Origin: Simmondsia chinensis
Taxonomy: Eukaryota; Streptophyta; Magnoliopsida; Caryophyllales; Simmondsiaceae
Direction of reading: 5' to 3'
NCBI GenBank assembly: GCA_018398585.1
Contig: JAGTTD010000022.1
Span: 6,578,001 to 6,642,000, forward strand
DNA: 64,000 nucleotides
A program made the position numbers and the translations under genes. The notes beneath the pieces were generated by a model. It had not been told where the DNA came from. It saw only the letters and a program-made list of their open reading frames with translations, and did not search any database. This document shows, one piece after another, positions 40,831-53,074 of the stretch. Numbering within the stretch: the stretch's first letter is position 1; each line of letters opens with the position of its first letter.

Positions 40831-41529
40831 GAATTTCATAAATCAATATAACTTTGGTTTCTTGGTGGATCGTATGACAATGGCAAAAAGTAATAGGAGT
40901 ACAATGAAAAAAAGAAAAATACAATAATACAAAATTTATATAGTCCAAAAACTGATATAAACTCAAGCAACCCATGAAACTACTTGGGCCCCTCAAATTG
41001 TAGGGTCCCGAAAAGGCTGTTACATGTAAGTCTACTAATTTTATTTTTATAGTAATTTTTTTAACTATCAATTGTCAATAGTATTATATTAGTAAGTTTT
41101 TATAATTTATTATATTAATATCTATATTTTTTTTATAAAAAATTTCTTATATATTAAGGGCCCCATGAACAAAATGCTAAAATGTCAAGATTTGTGCAAA
41201 AAAGTTGAAGCAAAATTAGCATTTCTTGACCTCCACGTAGGTAATGAAAGGGTCAATTACATGGAAAGGCAAGAAGCCTATTAGAAATTATCAACTGTCG
41301 AAAACTAGCTCAATCCGATAACCATATATTCCGGATAAGGAAAATGCTATATGTATACACCCAATGATACATTAAAATGTAATAAAGTTAACGACTTTTA
41401 ACGATGCTAACATTAAGATGTGACATTAAAATTTTTTTGAAAATTTAGATGTAAAGTTAAAAAATTAAAAAATCTAGATAGTTTGTTCTTTTTTGAAAGC
41501 ACACCTAAAATTTAGATAGTTTTTAGGGG
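40831..41529. other. AT-rich stretch, no gene
   Basis: No motif or repeat boundary recognised. Confidence 0.5.
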
Positions 41530-42320
41530 GCAGGCCATTTTTAATTTGAAAATGATTGGCCCCTACACTTTGCAATTTTAAATTTGGCTACAACAACAAC
41601 AATCCCAGTGCTCAAAGGGTTCCCGCCAACATAGGGTCAGGGGGTAAATATATGCAGTCGTACCCCTTTTGGGTGGAAACACAACCGAGGGCCTCTAACC
41701 CTAAGAAGCTTAAATTTGACGAAAAGGCTTAAATTTGATTAAAAGTCTTAAATTTGAAATTTTCTGAGAAACTTAATGATCCTAAATCAAGCTGAAATAA
41801 TACTAAATGAACTGGCAAACTCAGTTAAAAGCTTGTCGACCCAGGTTCAAGCTCATTTTAGCCTAGTTGACTTAGAGTCTATGACAAGTTGAGCTTGAGC
41901 GAAGCTCACCAAGCTTAATATTGACCTTAAGCTTGGTGACCTTAGGATCAGTTCCTTTAACCTTTTTTTTATAGTGGTAAGGAGGATACAATATTTTTCC
42001 TAAGCAAGAATATCGGTACTGAGCGCATGGGGAAAATGAGCTTCTAACCCAATAGCTCTCACTTGGCAGTGGATAGCTTAACCGCTATGGCTATGTTCGG
42101 TATATTGTTTAACGACTTAAAGTTGTGAAAAGCCAATAATTGACTGCCGAACTGTGTTGGACAAAAAAAGATGTTCTTATATCTTATTCACAACTTAAAT
42201 AGAAAGATAAAAAAATTATTTTATAATAAAACAGAAACGACACACATCACCGTCCGTTACTATGGATAGCCACCATAATGATCCTCTCCTAAGCACCATG
42301 ATCACCTATCATTAGTGATG
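41530..42320 (+). repeat. Dispersed repeat, copy 2, with RTE insertion
   Basis: Aligns with 16,662-17,290 (GCTTGTCGACCCAGGTTCAA, CTTGGCAGTGGATAGCTTAA, CACCATAATGATCCTCTCCT). It is interrupted at 41,591-41,704 by an RTE LINE end absent from copy 1. Confidence 0.7.
41591..41704 (-). mobile_element. 5'-truncated RTE LINE 3' end
   Basis: The plus strand starts CAACAACAACAATCCCAGTG and contains GGTAAATATATGCAGTCGTA. The minus strand is a diverged RTE tail ending GTTGTTGTTG. TTAAATTTG occurs on both sides (41,578 and 41,710) and may be a target duplication, although this word is also locally repeated. Confidence 0.75.
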
Positions 42321-42439
42321 CATTTACGTTATTATGCCTTTTTGTCATTATAGTTCGATAAATTCTTTTTTAAATATATATCCAAATACCTTATTTGTTG
42401 CAAAAGGTCCTTATGTATTACATAATCAAACATCATACT

Positions 42440-43090
42440 ATAAGAAGATGCAAAGTGTTATTTTCCAAGACAAATTTAGGTGCTCGTCTTCTTATCTCTA
42501 CCCTTTTCTTCAAAACAGCAGGTAAAATACCATGTTGCACCTATTCAATCAAAGTTTGTCGCCAATCTTGCTCTTCTTTGCTTTCCTCAGCCGAGACCAA
42601 GTTTACAATCTGTATTTGGTCTAGACGCTTCGCTGTAAACATCAACAGGTGACGCTCCCAACAGTGATTTGAATTTCTCTTTCATCAAGAAGACTTAGTG
42701 ATGCAGCAAGCTTTGCTGAGGCGTATGCTTTATCGTTTTCAGACCTCGCCATGTGTGATACATTAATATCATAAAACTGCTCCATCAAAAGTTTCGCTCT
42801 TTGGTACAAAAGCACTAAATTTGCATTTCTAACTTCATATTGACCATTTATTTTCCCAACGATCGGTTGAGAATCACCAAATTCTTGTAAATAGTCAACA
42901 CACATTTCGATGGCCATTTTGAAACCAATGATGAGTGCCTCATACTCAGCTACATTGTTAGAGCAAAGTTCAATTAAGGCAAAAGAGTAAGGAATGAGTC
43001 CACCAGAGGGTGTGACAAAGACAATGCCCACACCTACCCCCTTTCAATTTGCTGCTCTATCAAAATACAACTGCCACGGTGTCGTCTCTA
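42440..43090 (-). pseudogene. Tat archaeal-type RNase H and spacer
   Basis: WQLYFDRAAN (one stop) then GVGVGIVFVTPSGGLIPYSF, ALIELCSNNVAEYEALIIGF with the NVAEYEAL glutamate, YLQEFGDSQPIVGKINGQYE with the GDS aspartate, and SHMARSENDKAYASAKLAAS. This is the additional RNase H of Tat elements. It is thought to support hybrid RNA removal; its exact role is not settled. The frame 43,031-42,642 is open over 129 codons. The downstream spacer reads KRLDQIQIVNLVSAEE and then ends. Confidence 0.9.
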
Positions 43091-43479
43091 TGTGGAGTAC
43101 CTCCTCATCTGGCAAGTCACCTGGAAATTGTCTGTCATTGGGAGCTGGATGTGCAGCTAAGAAGTCAGCTACAGCTTGTCCTTTTCAGCCTTTTGTGGCA
43201 CAAACTTTATGCCAAATGGGGCTAACAATATTATCCACTAAGCTAATCGCCCTGACAACACTGTTTTCGACAAGATAAACTTCAGCGGGTCAACCTTCGA
43301 GATTAAGGTAACTAAATGAGACATAAGATAATGCCTCAATTTCTACACAGTGAACACCAACGCTAGGAAAATATTTTTGGACGAATAATTATGTTCTGCA
43401 CCCACTAGTGTTCTGCTGATATAATAAAGGCATTTTCTTTTCCTTCGTCGTTCTTTTGTGCCAACATTACTCCAAGGGA

Positions 43480-44290
43480 TCACTCCAGTGCTACGGTGTA
43501 TAATATCAAAGGTCTCTCTTGAATAGGTGCCATCAAGATAGGCGATTTTAGTAGATATTGTTTGATGCTGTCGAATGCATTTTGACAGGTTTGGTCCCAA
43601 ACAAAGGGGACATCTTTGTTCATCAACCTTGTGAAAGGTTGGCATCTCCCTGCCATATTGTAAATATAGCATCTGATATAGGCCAATCTTCCATGCAAAC
43701 CACGAAGCTCCTGCAAATTTCTTAGGGCAGGCATCTCTATAATTGCTTTAATCTTGTCAGGGTCGATTTTGATTCCTTGGTGTCTAACCATGAAGCCGAG
43801 AAACTTTCCAATTGTGACTCCGAATGCGCATTTTAACAAATTCATCTTCAGTTGATGTTGACGAAGTCGGCTGGATATTGCTCGAAGGTCATTAAGATGA
43901 TCTTCCCTGTTTTTGGTCTTTACCACCAAGTCATTAACATAACACTCAACAACTTTATGCAATATGTCACTAAAGATGACAGTCATGGCTATTTGATAAG
44001 TTGCCCTTGCATTCTTCAAACCAAAGGGTATCATAGTGTAACATTAGACCCTTTGTGGTGTGTGAAAAGCAGTTAACTTCTCGTCTGCTTGGTCCATTTT
44101 GATTTGGTTGTAACCGGAGAAACCATCCATAAATGATAACACACTAAACCTTGTGATAGCATCTACCAAGAATTGAGTGATTGATAATGGGAATTCATCC
44201 ATCCTTGGGGCATGCGTCATTCAAATCTTGGAAGTCCACACAAATGCGAAATTGCCCATTCTTCTTTCTCACATGCACAATGTTTGCCAA
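43480..44290 (-). pseudogene. Tat reverse transcriptase
   Basis: QFRICVDFQDLNDACPKDEF (44,270), FMDGFSGYNQIKMDQADEKL (shifted frames), then the 184-codon frame MIPFGLKNARATYQIAMTVI, VECYVNDLVVKTKNREDHL, CAFGVTIGKFLGFMVRHQGI, ELRGLHGRLAYIRCYI and DQTCQNAFDSIKQYLLKSPI. The catalytic YVDD is YVND, which should remove activity. Upstream, 44,300-45,590 is low-information linker with no clear domain. Confidence 0.92.
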
Positions 44291-44909
44291 CTATGATGGG
44301 TATTGAACTTCATGAATAAAACTGGCTTCTATCCATTTTTCCACCTTAACCTTTATTTGAATATTCAACTCAGGTCAAAAGCGTTGCAGCGATTTTTTTT
44401 TTTTTTTTTGTGTTGTGTATTTGGACACGGCCAACTTATGCATGGCCACATTCGGATCCAAGCTGGGTATATCTTGGTAAAACCAGGAGAACACATCCCT
44501 GTATTCATGGCGTAGCTTTCCATACTCCATCTTTTCCTCAGGAGACAATAGAGTGCTAACAAAAATTGGTTTTGGATCCTTATTAGTTCCTAAGTTAATT
44601 TCTCGAAGCTCATTAATAGTTGCTTGGCTTCCATCCTCTATTTCTCGTGGAGCTTGCTCAACTAGTTTAATGAAGTTTTATGGGCGCTTCTGGATATCTG
44701 GAGTCACATGACCTTCTTGCTGAGATTGACCTTTGTCATTGAATGCCATCCATTCTTGAACGGCGTTACATGATATTTCGTCTCGGGCCAAACTGGGAAA
44801 GGTACAAGACTAGAATCCTTCACAATTCTTCACGTCTAAAATGGATGTAACGCTAACACTACTTGTTCATCATCAGTGTAGCCATATTTGAGGATAATGA
44901 ACTTCAACT

Positions 44910-44924
44910 CCCCCCCCCCCCCCC
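44910..44924. repeat. 15-nt C homopolymer
   Basis: Fifteen C inside the Tat element between protease and RT. Confidence 0.9.
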
Positions 44925-45590
44925 GGGTCCTTAACCTTTGAATTTTCTTGTCTTGATCCGTATAGGATTTAACCTAAAAGGTTTTCCCAATATCTGAAAG
45001 ACTAAGACACAAGGCAAAGTTGGCTCATACTCTTTGAAGAGTTCTTGTTCTTGTGTCATTGGAGTCATAGGTTTCAGCATAATACACCTTATTCTTGGAT
45101 TTTCTCATTTTTATCCTTTTAGGATTTGACCCAAAAGGATTTCCGGATCTCTGAATGGCTAAGATGAGAGGTGGCATTGGCTCATTCTCTTTAAAGATTT
45201 CTTATTCTCGTGTCATCCGAGTCATAGGTTCGGCATCATATACCTTAACAACTTTACCCTTTTGTGAAATTTGTAACTACTAGTAATTTCATCGGAAGGA
45301 GGCACTTCAAGGTTTGTACCATCATGTGTTCCTCATCAATTGGGATGTTTTTGGCAACAAGTTTGCTCGCCCGCACCCTGAATGGGGGGTGAGAAAATGT
45401 GGATGCGTCATTGTCTAAATATCACCCTTTGATGTTCTCTTTTCATACCTCCAAAAGAGATAGAGATGACCAAACTCTTATTGGGCGTGAACTGATTCAT
45501 TCTTTGTAGAAGACAAGTGTAGCTTGTCACAAGGATGTTCATAATCTCCTCAATTTCAGTCAAGGCTTTTTGTCCAATTTTCCTTTTTTC

Positions 45591-46170
45591 CTACGGGACA
45601 TACTCAAATAGAGTCTTGGAGTGAGAGGCCTCTGAGGTCTCTTCCTTACCAAAATGAGCACTTTTTGACCCAGAGCTATCAACCGCCTGAAATGTAAAGG
45701 ACTTTGGATAAGGTTTCACACCAAGAATCTTTCCCTTTCCTTTTTCAAGAATCTCCATCATGAGTGTACCATTGGTTGATTGATAAAAGTTAGCATTGGC
45801 ATAGTTGTCATTCTCACCGTGAAACGGGTCAGGGTCTCCATGAATCATTCTTTCAACCCCACTTTAGTCCTTATATTTAAGGAAATGATGAAGTGTCGAG
45901 ACTATAGATTTGCTGTTGTGGAGCCAGGGTAGCCCCAATAGGGCGTTGTAGGGCATATCTGATTCTATAACATGGAAAAGGGCAACCTTGTAAAGTTCAC
46001 CAAATTCTACTTTTGTGTAACAATACTCAAAGCTTCTTGCTCTACTTGATTGAATCCTTGAATTGTGAGCAAGTTAGGGGATAATTGGTTTGGCGTTAAC
46101 CCATAGCTCATAATGTCCTTAGAGGGAGAAGATTAACTGTGGAACCACAGTCAAGCAAGATTCAATTCCA
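45591..46170 (-). pseudogene. Tat protease
   Basis: LDCGSTVNLLPLRTLGL near 46,140 corresponds to the retropepsin active site, with DCG in place of the usual D-G/S-G. VEFGELYKVALFHVIESDMP and YNALLGLPWLHNSKSIVSTL with HHFLKYKD are the typical Tat flap-to-end sequence. The frame then continues into a charged linker (45,848-45,591). Confidence 0.85.
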
Positions 46171-46969
46171 CACTTTGTCTCCTATTAACCTGATTACGTA
46201 GAGCAGCCTATTTTGATGTTTAGTTCTGAGGTAGAGGTCCTCATCAGAAAATGTGATACATGCCATGCACGAGGCACTCTTATTTGTCAAAGACACTTCA
46301 TCCACCTCAACCTAATCAACCTCACTTTTGTAATCATTGGGTTCCATCAGAGCTTACATGAGCGCCCTTCTCAACTCTTTAGATAGTTGGAGTGCATCAT
46401 AAATGCTCAATTGAGTAGGGATTCATTTTAGATAGGTAAGGACATCATATTGAACTCTTTCACATTATGGTGCATGTCTTACATTTGGAGGGACTAGAAT
46501 GTGGCGATCCCTCTTTGGAAGTGCCTTCTCATTCTTTGGCAGTGATATGGTAGGGGCCTGCTCCAATTGTTCTTCCATTTGTCCAGTAGCTTTTTGTCCC
46601 GTTGATTATGCTAGCCCTTTGCTCTTCTATTGGCTTTTGTGGTGGCTGTTGGAGACCATAACAAAGAGTGATTTGATCAACTTCAAGATCTACCTCCTCG
46701 ACCTCTTCTGTATCCTCAAAAGACACATGTAATAAGGAGCCATCCATTCTTGTTCCTCATCTTCATCATTCAAGGTGTTTTCTCAAAGATACTCTTTGGA
46801 GAATTAGCTTTTTAGAGTCATAGGGACCCTAATAGCGGGAACATACTCGTCATTTGAAACTAGTTTAGATTTCTTAGACTGTTTGGCTTTTTTTCTTTTG
46901 GTTCTTCTTCTTGTTCTTCTTCTTCAAAGGCTTTTGGGCTCGAATCTTTACACCTGGTGGACTAGAGTT

Positions 46970-49295
46970 TTAAGCAACATCTTTTCTGAACACTCTTCTG
47001 CTAAAACAGGTCTTCCACCCATGCTCGTCGTCATCATCATCTTCACAGTCAGAATCCCAAGCCTCTGGTTCAGTCATATGTTTGTAAAGAGCGGGTATGG
47101 CTATTCCAGGTTGAGCCATATCAAGATAAACCCATTGAACTGTGACTTTTCTGTCAATAATGAAATGGACCTGCACAGTGCTGGGAGAGAACTCCATTGT
47201 TGGTGTATTGTCCTCCTTATGGAGTAACTGAGCACCATCTTCATCCTCTACCCATGATGTCGTATTGGAGGAAGCCATTACCCCCTTAGAGGATGTTCCG
47301 GGTTCGATTTCAATCTGCCATTTGTTGATTATACCTTCGATTATGTCTTTAAGGACATAACAATCTCCAATCAGATGACTCACAATCCTATGGTAAGGAC
47401 AATACTTGGGGTTATCGGCCTTGTTAACTTCGTTTGGACGTTTTAGCTCGAGGAGGGTAATTTCTTTTGCGGCTATCAACTCATCAAAAATACTCTACAC
47501 ATCCTCATTATCAAAGGGGTGCTTCTTCTCCTTTGTTTCTTAGAGAGTGAGCCTTTGAACCTGTTTCCCTTTGCCTTTATCATTTTTCCTATCCACAACG
47601 CTGTTGGCCTTCTTAGTTGTTTTGATGAAGGTATGAGAAGCAATCTTATGTCGAGCAATTTGCCTCTTAACATTACAAGCTTTGGTAATGAGTGCATTGA
47701 AACTTTGGGGCTCTGTAATAAGGACATCTATAGCTACCTCTGGCTCGAGGTTGTTGGTACACACCTGAACTGCAGAGTGTTCACTTAATTTCTCAGGACA
47801 TTGGAGACTTAAGCTCCTCCATCATGTAATGAAGTCATTTGTGCTCTTATTTGGATTTTGAACGGCATAAGCCAGATCCATTATCAACAATTTTTTTTTG
47901 GAACTCATGAACTGGGCTAGAAACTCCTTCTGCAAGTCATCCCAAGTCTGAATTGAGCGGGTTGCAACTGAGTGTACCATGTAAATACCAGTCCTTTTAG
48001 GGACTGGACAAATTGTCTTATCAATGAGGCATCACTCAAGGCTGTTTCGCCACATGTGGTGTGAAAGTGGGCCCAATGTTCACAGTGACCCATTGACCCC
48101 ATCAAAATTCTCGAACTTAGGTTTTTGATATCCGTGAGAGAACAACACTGTATCGCAGTGTGTTGGATATGGCTTCTAATAACCCAAAACTGGCACGTTT
48201 ATAGAGGCTTGGTATTCCCTTATCCTTTCAGCTATCATGGCTTTAATGTTGTGTTGTGTTTGCTCAGACTGCTAACTCTGAGCTTGTTCTTATGATTGCA
48301 GCGCTCATGTTAATGCACTAGCTTTCATTGACTACTTGTGCAGTGAGCATAGCAACTTCAGCCTCCTTTTCAACTAGCTTTTGTTGCAATTCCTACAACT
48401 GCTCCTCTATGCTTGTGGTTCCAGTCACTAAAACCAACATATTCTCTGATTGATCTTGTATGTACAACTTCTCCCGAAACTCGCTCAAAAAATCCTTTTC
48501 AATGAAAAGAAAACTTATGTCTTCATACATGAGTGAGCTTGTGTCCTCCATTAGGCTGATCGGCCTCACCTGACTTGTTAATGCCATTTCAGCAAATGTT
48601 GCTGGCTTAGTCATTGACCGAGTTATAGGACCTGTATAGGATCTCATTTCTTTCAGGGGCATCACTCCTGCCTTCGGATGTCAACGGCATGCTTTTGTCC
48701 CCTTTCTTAGAGGCTTTGGGAGGAACAATCCTTTGATTCTAGATTGTTTGTGACTTGGCATCAGCGGGTTCGTTAAAGGCATAGAGGCTTTGACCTTCTT
48801 TGTTTTCGGTTGGACATCCTCTTCAACATAGGAGGTAACTATGATTTGCTTAACCGACCCCAAAATCATTGGAATAAGGCTAATGTGTACCTGGTTCATA
48901 GCGTTAATGACAGGCTCCTTGGTAGATTTCTTCACTGTGAATTTCTTCATGGCGACCCCTCTCGGAGTTGCCCCCATGGGCTTCAAGGAAAAGGCAAGTG
49001 CCTATTTTTCGTTGGCTTTCTTTGTTTGTCTTTTTGTTGTCCTTCGTATGCTTCGCTTAGCACTCTTTGTTTCCTTTCTTAGGGCTACGGGCTTAATTGT
49101 AGCATGCATAGAGATAGATGTCTCATCCAATTTGTTCAAAAGTTGCATGGAATTCTTCAGTGGGATTTTAGCAGCTAGCGAATTCTATCCCACCATGCAA
49201 AGCACCACAAAGTTCTTCTTCTTGCGGATAAGCTCTCCTTTGACCGCGAGAGTGGTCTAGAGCTCAATGAACATGACTATCACTCGTGGTGCCAT
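46970..49295 (-). pseudogene. Tat gag
   Basis: Begins near MAPRVIVMFIEL at 49,295. Successive frames give a basic N-terminal part (48,986-48,681), a linker (48,665-48,393), the capsid-like stretch HCEHWAHFHTTCGETALSDA, IRQFVQSLKGLVFTWYTQLQ (48,080-47,960) and a C-terminal zinc-like segment ADNPKYCPYHRIVSHLIGDC followed by YVLKDIIEGI (47,430-47,330). The CxxH...HxxxxC arrangement YCPYHR...HLIGDC and the FTWY motif are standard for Tat/Athila gag. It is broken by several frameshifts. Confidence 0.85.
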
Positions 49296-49366
49296 TGTTC
49301 CTTCATAGCATCACATTTATAATTAGTGAAAATTGGATTTCAATTGGAGATAAAAAGGAGAATTGT

Positions 49367-49386
49367 GTCCCACCGGGCGTACCAAA
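49367..49386 (-). other. Tat PBS
   Basis: Minus strand TTTGGTACGCCCGGTGGGAC, between the LTR end ...GCTCAACA (49,392) and gag. This kind of GCCCGGTGGGAC site recurs at the start of plant Tat elements. Confidence 0.6.
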
Positions 49387-49391
49387 ATTTA

Positions 49392-51131
49392 TGTTGAGCA
49401 AAATTCTTAAATTTTCAAAACATGAAGTTCTCTATATATGAGATGTATATATGTTTTATTAATTTAGGAAATGAACCCATTCAATGTGACATACACCCTT
49501 AATTACATCTCCCTTGGGAGAATACCTTTTGATTAAAACTGATGATGTGTTAATGTTTTAATCAATCGACTAGGCGCATAGACTATTAATTGATTCAAGT
49601 CTATGAGAGACGGTTTAGATTTATTTGTATTCGGGTTTAACTTGAAGGTTATCGGGGTCTAGTCTTATCTTGGGAGTCATTTATACTTAGGTTTGACTTG
49701 ATAGGCCTTTTGGATTTGGATTCAACTAGAAGGTCTTTTCCGAAAAAAGAGTTTGACTTACGTTTAAGTTCGACTTGGAAATTTGTTGGGCTAGATTAGG
49801 CTTTGGCTTTGATTTGACTTAAATTTGGACTTGATTTGGAAATTTGGATTTGGATTGGTTGGGAAGAAATTTGGATTTTGGTATGGTTTGGAAGCAATCT
49901 CCATTTATTAAACATGAAAGTAGTCTCGAATTTTGGTTTGACCAAGAAGTCATTTTAGATTGGGGTTTGATTCAGGCTTAAAATTGAGTGAAGTGTCATT
50001 TTAATTTGAGGTTGACTTGGAAGTCGCTTTGGTTTAGGGTTGACTTAAAGCCATTTAGGATTTGAAGTTGAAGTGGGATTCGCTTTGAATTTAGATTCGA
50101 CATAGAAGTTAATCTGGCTTTGGAATTTGGGTTTGAGTTTGAGTTTGACATATGAGTCATTTTTTTTTTTAATACTTTGGCTTGGTATGAGAGTTCTCTT
50201 GAATGTGGTTTGGATATAAAATGTGATTTTGGATTTAAGCAGAACATGAAAGTTAATTTGGTTTTAGGCTTGATATAGACTTAAGTTTGACACAAAAGTC
50301 ATTTTTTTGAGCTTGTATTTTACATAAAAGTCAGGCTAACTTTAGGTATGACATAGATGTTTATTTAGCTTTAGATATGACATGGAAGTCAATTTGAGTT
50401 TTGGGCTACTTTGAATTTGAGTTTGAGCTCGATGAAAGTAAGTTTGGATTTTTGGATACAAAATGCAATTTAATTTGGGCTTAAGTTAACATGGAAGTTG
50501 CTCTTTTGGAATTTGGTTTGACATGCGAATGTTTTTGGATTTTGGTTTCATATGGAAGTTGTTTTGGATTTAGGTTGGACATAAAGCTAGTTTGATTTGG
50601 GTTGGACATAGAAGTCATTTGGTTCAGATTGCTCGAGTAAAATTGAATTGAGTCAGCTAATTAGGATGTTGACATAATATTAATCACATGAGAGAAAAAA
50701 GAATTTATTTTGTTATTTGGGCTGCACCTGAACTAGGTTGCCTATGTATCTTTTTAGAATCAAGTCAATCGTATTTCAACTTTATGTTTAAATTTGGTTT
50801 AAAGCGCTGGATCCTATTTAGCTACTTAAAGCATATTTGGTCCAACTCATTTATATTTTCCTTTTATGAACTTCAAGCAAAAGGTTACTCATGTCATTTT
50901 GTATTCTGGTTAAATCAACTTTAATTGCAGGTTATCCTTGGTCAAACCACCTGAATTTGGCATTTCATGTTTGATATATTTTTTTTTAAATTGTGACTTT
51001 ACCCGTTGTTGAATCTCGAGTTTTCTACGTATCCTTTCTGGGATCAAGTCAATGTAGTTCTAAAGTAGAACTATTTGCAATTGCGAGTTCAATTTTTAAC
51101 AAATCAAAACTTTGTATTCAATGTTTTCCGT

Positions 51132-51168
<37 letters not shown>

Positions 51169-51200
51169 CTTAGAAACAAACACTTAAAAATGAAAAGGAG
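49392..51200 (-). repeat. Tat 5' LTR region with degenerate minisatellite
   Basis: The plus strand starts TGTTGAGCAAAATTC, so the minus strand ends in CA before the PBS. From about 49,600 to 50,640 the sequence is a degenerate tandem series of words such as TTTGACATAGAAGTCATTT and TTTGACTTGGAAGTCGCTTT. Two copies of a GGTTGCCTATGTATCTTTTT / GAATCAAGTCAAT-like motif (50,739 and 51,021) resemble words found in other plant Tat LTRs. The distal LTR end was not found; a 35-nt T run at 51,129-51,163 lies near the edge. Confidence 0.55.
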
Positions 51201-51289
51201 GGGACGTTCAACTGTACCGTCCCCCCTTCCATTCACTTTGTTAATTATTTTTATTTAATTGCGAAATTTGATTCAAATTTTTGTCCAAA

Positions 51290-52030
51290 TCAATAATTGA
51301 TTCTATCAGGATTTTTGAATTTGAAAGAGTTAAATTCATCACTACAGACAATTGTTTAATCGAAAGGAGGTTATAAGTAAGTCCAGGAGCCAAAAGTACT
51401 TTAGAAAGAGTTAAATCGCGTGTGGGAGCACGCAGTTTTGAAGTGCCAACATGTGTAACAGGCAATAGAGATCCATTGCTAACTTGAGTAGATTGAAAAC
51501 CAGAGTAAGGAGAAATATTTTGCAAAATACCTGGGTTTGATGTTATATGGTTAGAAGCACCAGAGTCGGGGTACCAAGTAAGATCAGCAGAATCTGTTAC
51601 CGACATGGCAGAAAGTGAGTGGGAGAGGTCAGTATTGGCATAGCGGCATGGGCAAAGAGAGGCTACATGACTGGCTTGATGGAAAATCTGATAGACAAGA
51701 GGCCCGAGACCAAGGATACCTTCGTGAGGCGGACGCGGAGCAGCACCCGTGTTGCGGACCCACGCTTGTGGTGCCGGCGGTGCTTGACCGTAAGGGTGTT
51801 GATCCGACCCTGAGTTTGGTTGACTGTATGTACCACCACAACCTCCTTGACCTCCTTGACGGTTGGAGTTACACCCACGACTCTTGCGCCCACGCCCACC
51901 ACGACCCCGATTCTGACCGAAGGTGTCAGGCACGTGTCCCGCAGCAGCGAGGGCGTGCGCATGTTCATGGGACCGAGCATGAATTTGAGACAGAGCAGTT
52001 TCTTCATCCAAGAGGGCCGTCTTGAGTCGT
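51290..52030 (-). pseudogene. Ale-2 gag C-terminus and protease
   Basis: The 256-codon frame contains MDEETALSQIHARSHEHAHA, a glycine/arginine-rich RNA-binding-like part (GGRGRKSRG), FHQASHVASLCPCRYAN (zinc knuckle lacking its first CxxC pair), then ADLTWYPDSGASNHITSNPG with an intact protease DSG, VSNGSLLPVTHVGTSKLRAP and LLAPGLTYNLLSIKQLS. After this the frame no longer matches copia. The protease active site is preserved, but the element lacks its pol partner domains. Confidence 0.9.
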
Positions 52031-52882
52031 TCAAACTAGCGATCACCGGGAAGACTAGCGAGTAAAAGTGTTAAAAGCAGCATACTCTGGTGGGAGACCA
52101 AAAAGAGCATAGCGCATCAATTCTCAATTAGAGACCGGAGAGTCAATGGCAGCCAGGTCATCGGCAATTGTTTTGAGCTCAGTGAGGTAAGCGGTCATTG
52201 TTTTGTTATCTTTACGCAAAGTAACCAATTGGGATCAGAGGTCAAATTCCTAGGCAAAGGAGTGATCCCTAAAGCGTTTGGCCAGGGCATCCCGCATAGC
52301 TTTGGATGTGGGGTGAAAAATAACATCATTGAGAATTGACTGGGTAAGGGATGCAGAGAGACAAGCCCTAATGCTTTGGTCGACCCAAGACCAAGTTTGA
52401 AAATCAGGATTAGAAATAAATATACCTATTGGTATTTGAATTTGAGAGGGAGAACAAGAGAGAGTACCATCAACAAAACCCATGAGACGATGGGCACGTA
52501 TTAACATAGAAACTTGTTCTCTCCAGGCTGTATAATCAGTAGGGTTTTCTAGTTTGACAGTTATGAGGCTAGTAATAGAGAATGTGGGAAGTGGATTGAG
52601 CGGTAGGTAAGACGACCCGGGGAGAGGAATAGGGATACTATATTGAGAACCAGAGTAACCTAGTTGAAAAGGAGGTAGGGAGGTACCAATGTTCGACGTC
52701 GAGAAGGGGGGTCTCGACGTGGGGGAAGGCTTGAGCCCAAGGGTGGGCGGCTGCGGAACAGTGGTGCTGGTGTTTTTGAAGACGTAGGGCATGGGTGACG
52801 GGAGGGAGGGAGACCGAGGCTGGGCGAGGGACAATGGGGGTTTGGGATTGGTTGCCATAACTAGATCAACCGAGAATGTCAC
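52031..52882 (-). pseudogene. Ale-2 gag
   Basis: The frame 52,882-52,250 reads MTFSVDLVMATNPKPPLSLA, ITVKLENPTDYTAWREQVSM, LIRAHRLMGFVDGTLSCSPS, FQTWSWVDQSIRACLSASLT and DALAKRFRDHSFA, then a TAG. It continues EFDLSQLVTLRKDNKTMT-like sequence and DDLAAIDSPVSN to about 52,070. The DUF4219/UBN2-like copia gag pattern is clear. The true start is probably MATNPKP (near 52,858), which fits homologues better than the first ATG. Confidence 0.9.
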
Positions 52883-53074
52883 ACTATGCCATGTGTAGTC
52901 ACCACAAGAGGGAGAAAACCCACATACCGGAGAGGAGAAGGGGTGCAGCGCCGGAGCCGGTGGTGCGGCGCTGTGACAGTGGCAGCGCTAGCCAATCTAG
53001 GGCGTGAAAGAGGGGACGGCGCCGGTAGGGTTTAGGTTTCTAATTTTTTTTTGGTTAGGTATGCTATGATACCA

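Larger units (their letters stand above)
42430..49392 (-). mobile_element. Tat/Ogre-type Ty3 element, integrase missing
   Basis: Minus-strand remnants in order: PBS-like TTTGGTACGCCCGGTGGGAC (49,367-49,386), gag (49,295-46,970), protease (46,170-45,850), RT (44,290-43,480), archaeal-type RNase H (43,090-42,640) and a conserved spacer (RLDQIQIVNLVSAEESKEEQ) to about 42,430. An extra RNase H of this type and the DxxNDACPKD-style RT are hallmarks of the Tat lineage. Integrase and the 3' LTR are absent, so the element is 3'-truncated. Stops and frameshifts are frequent. Confidence 0.88.
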
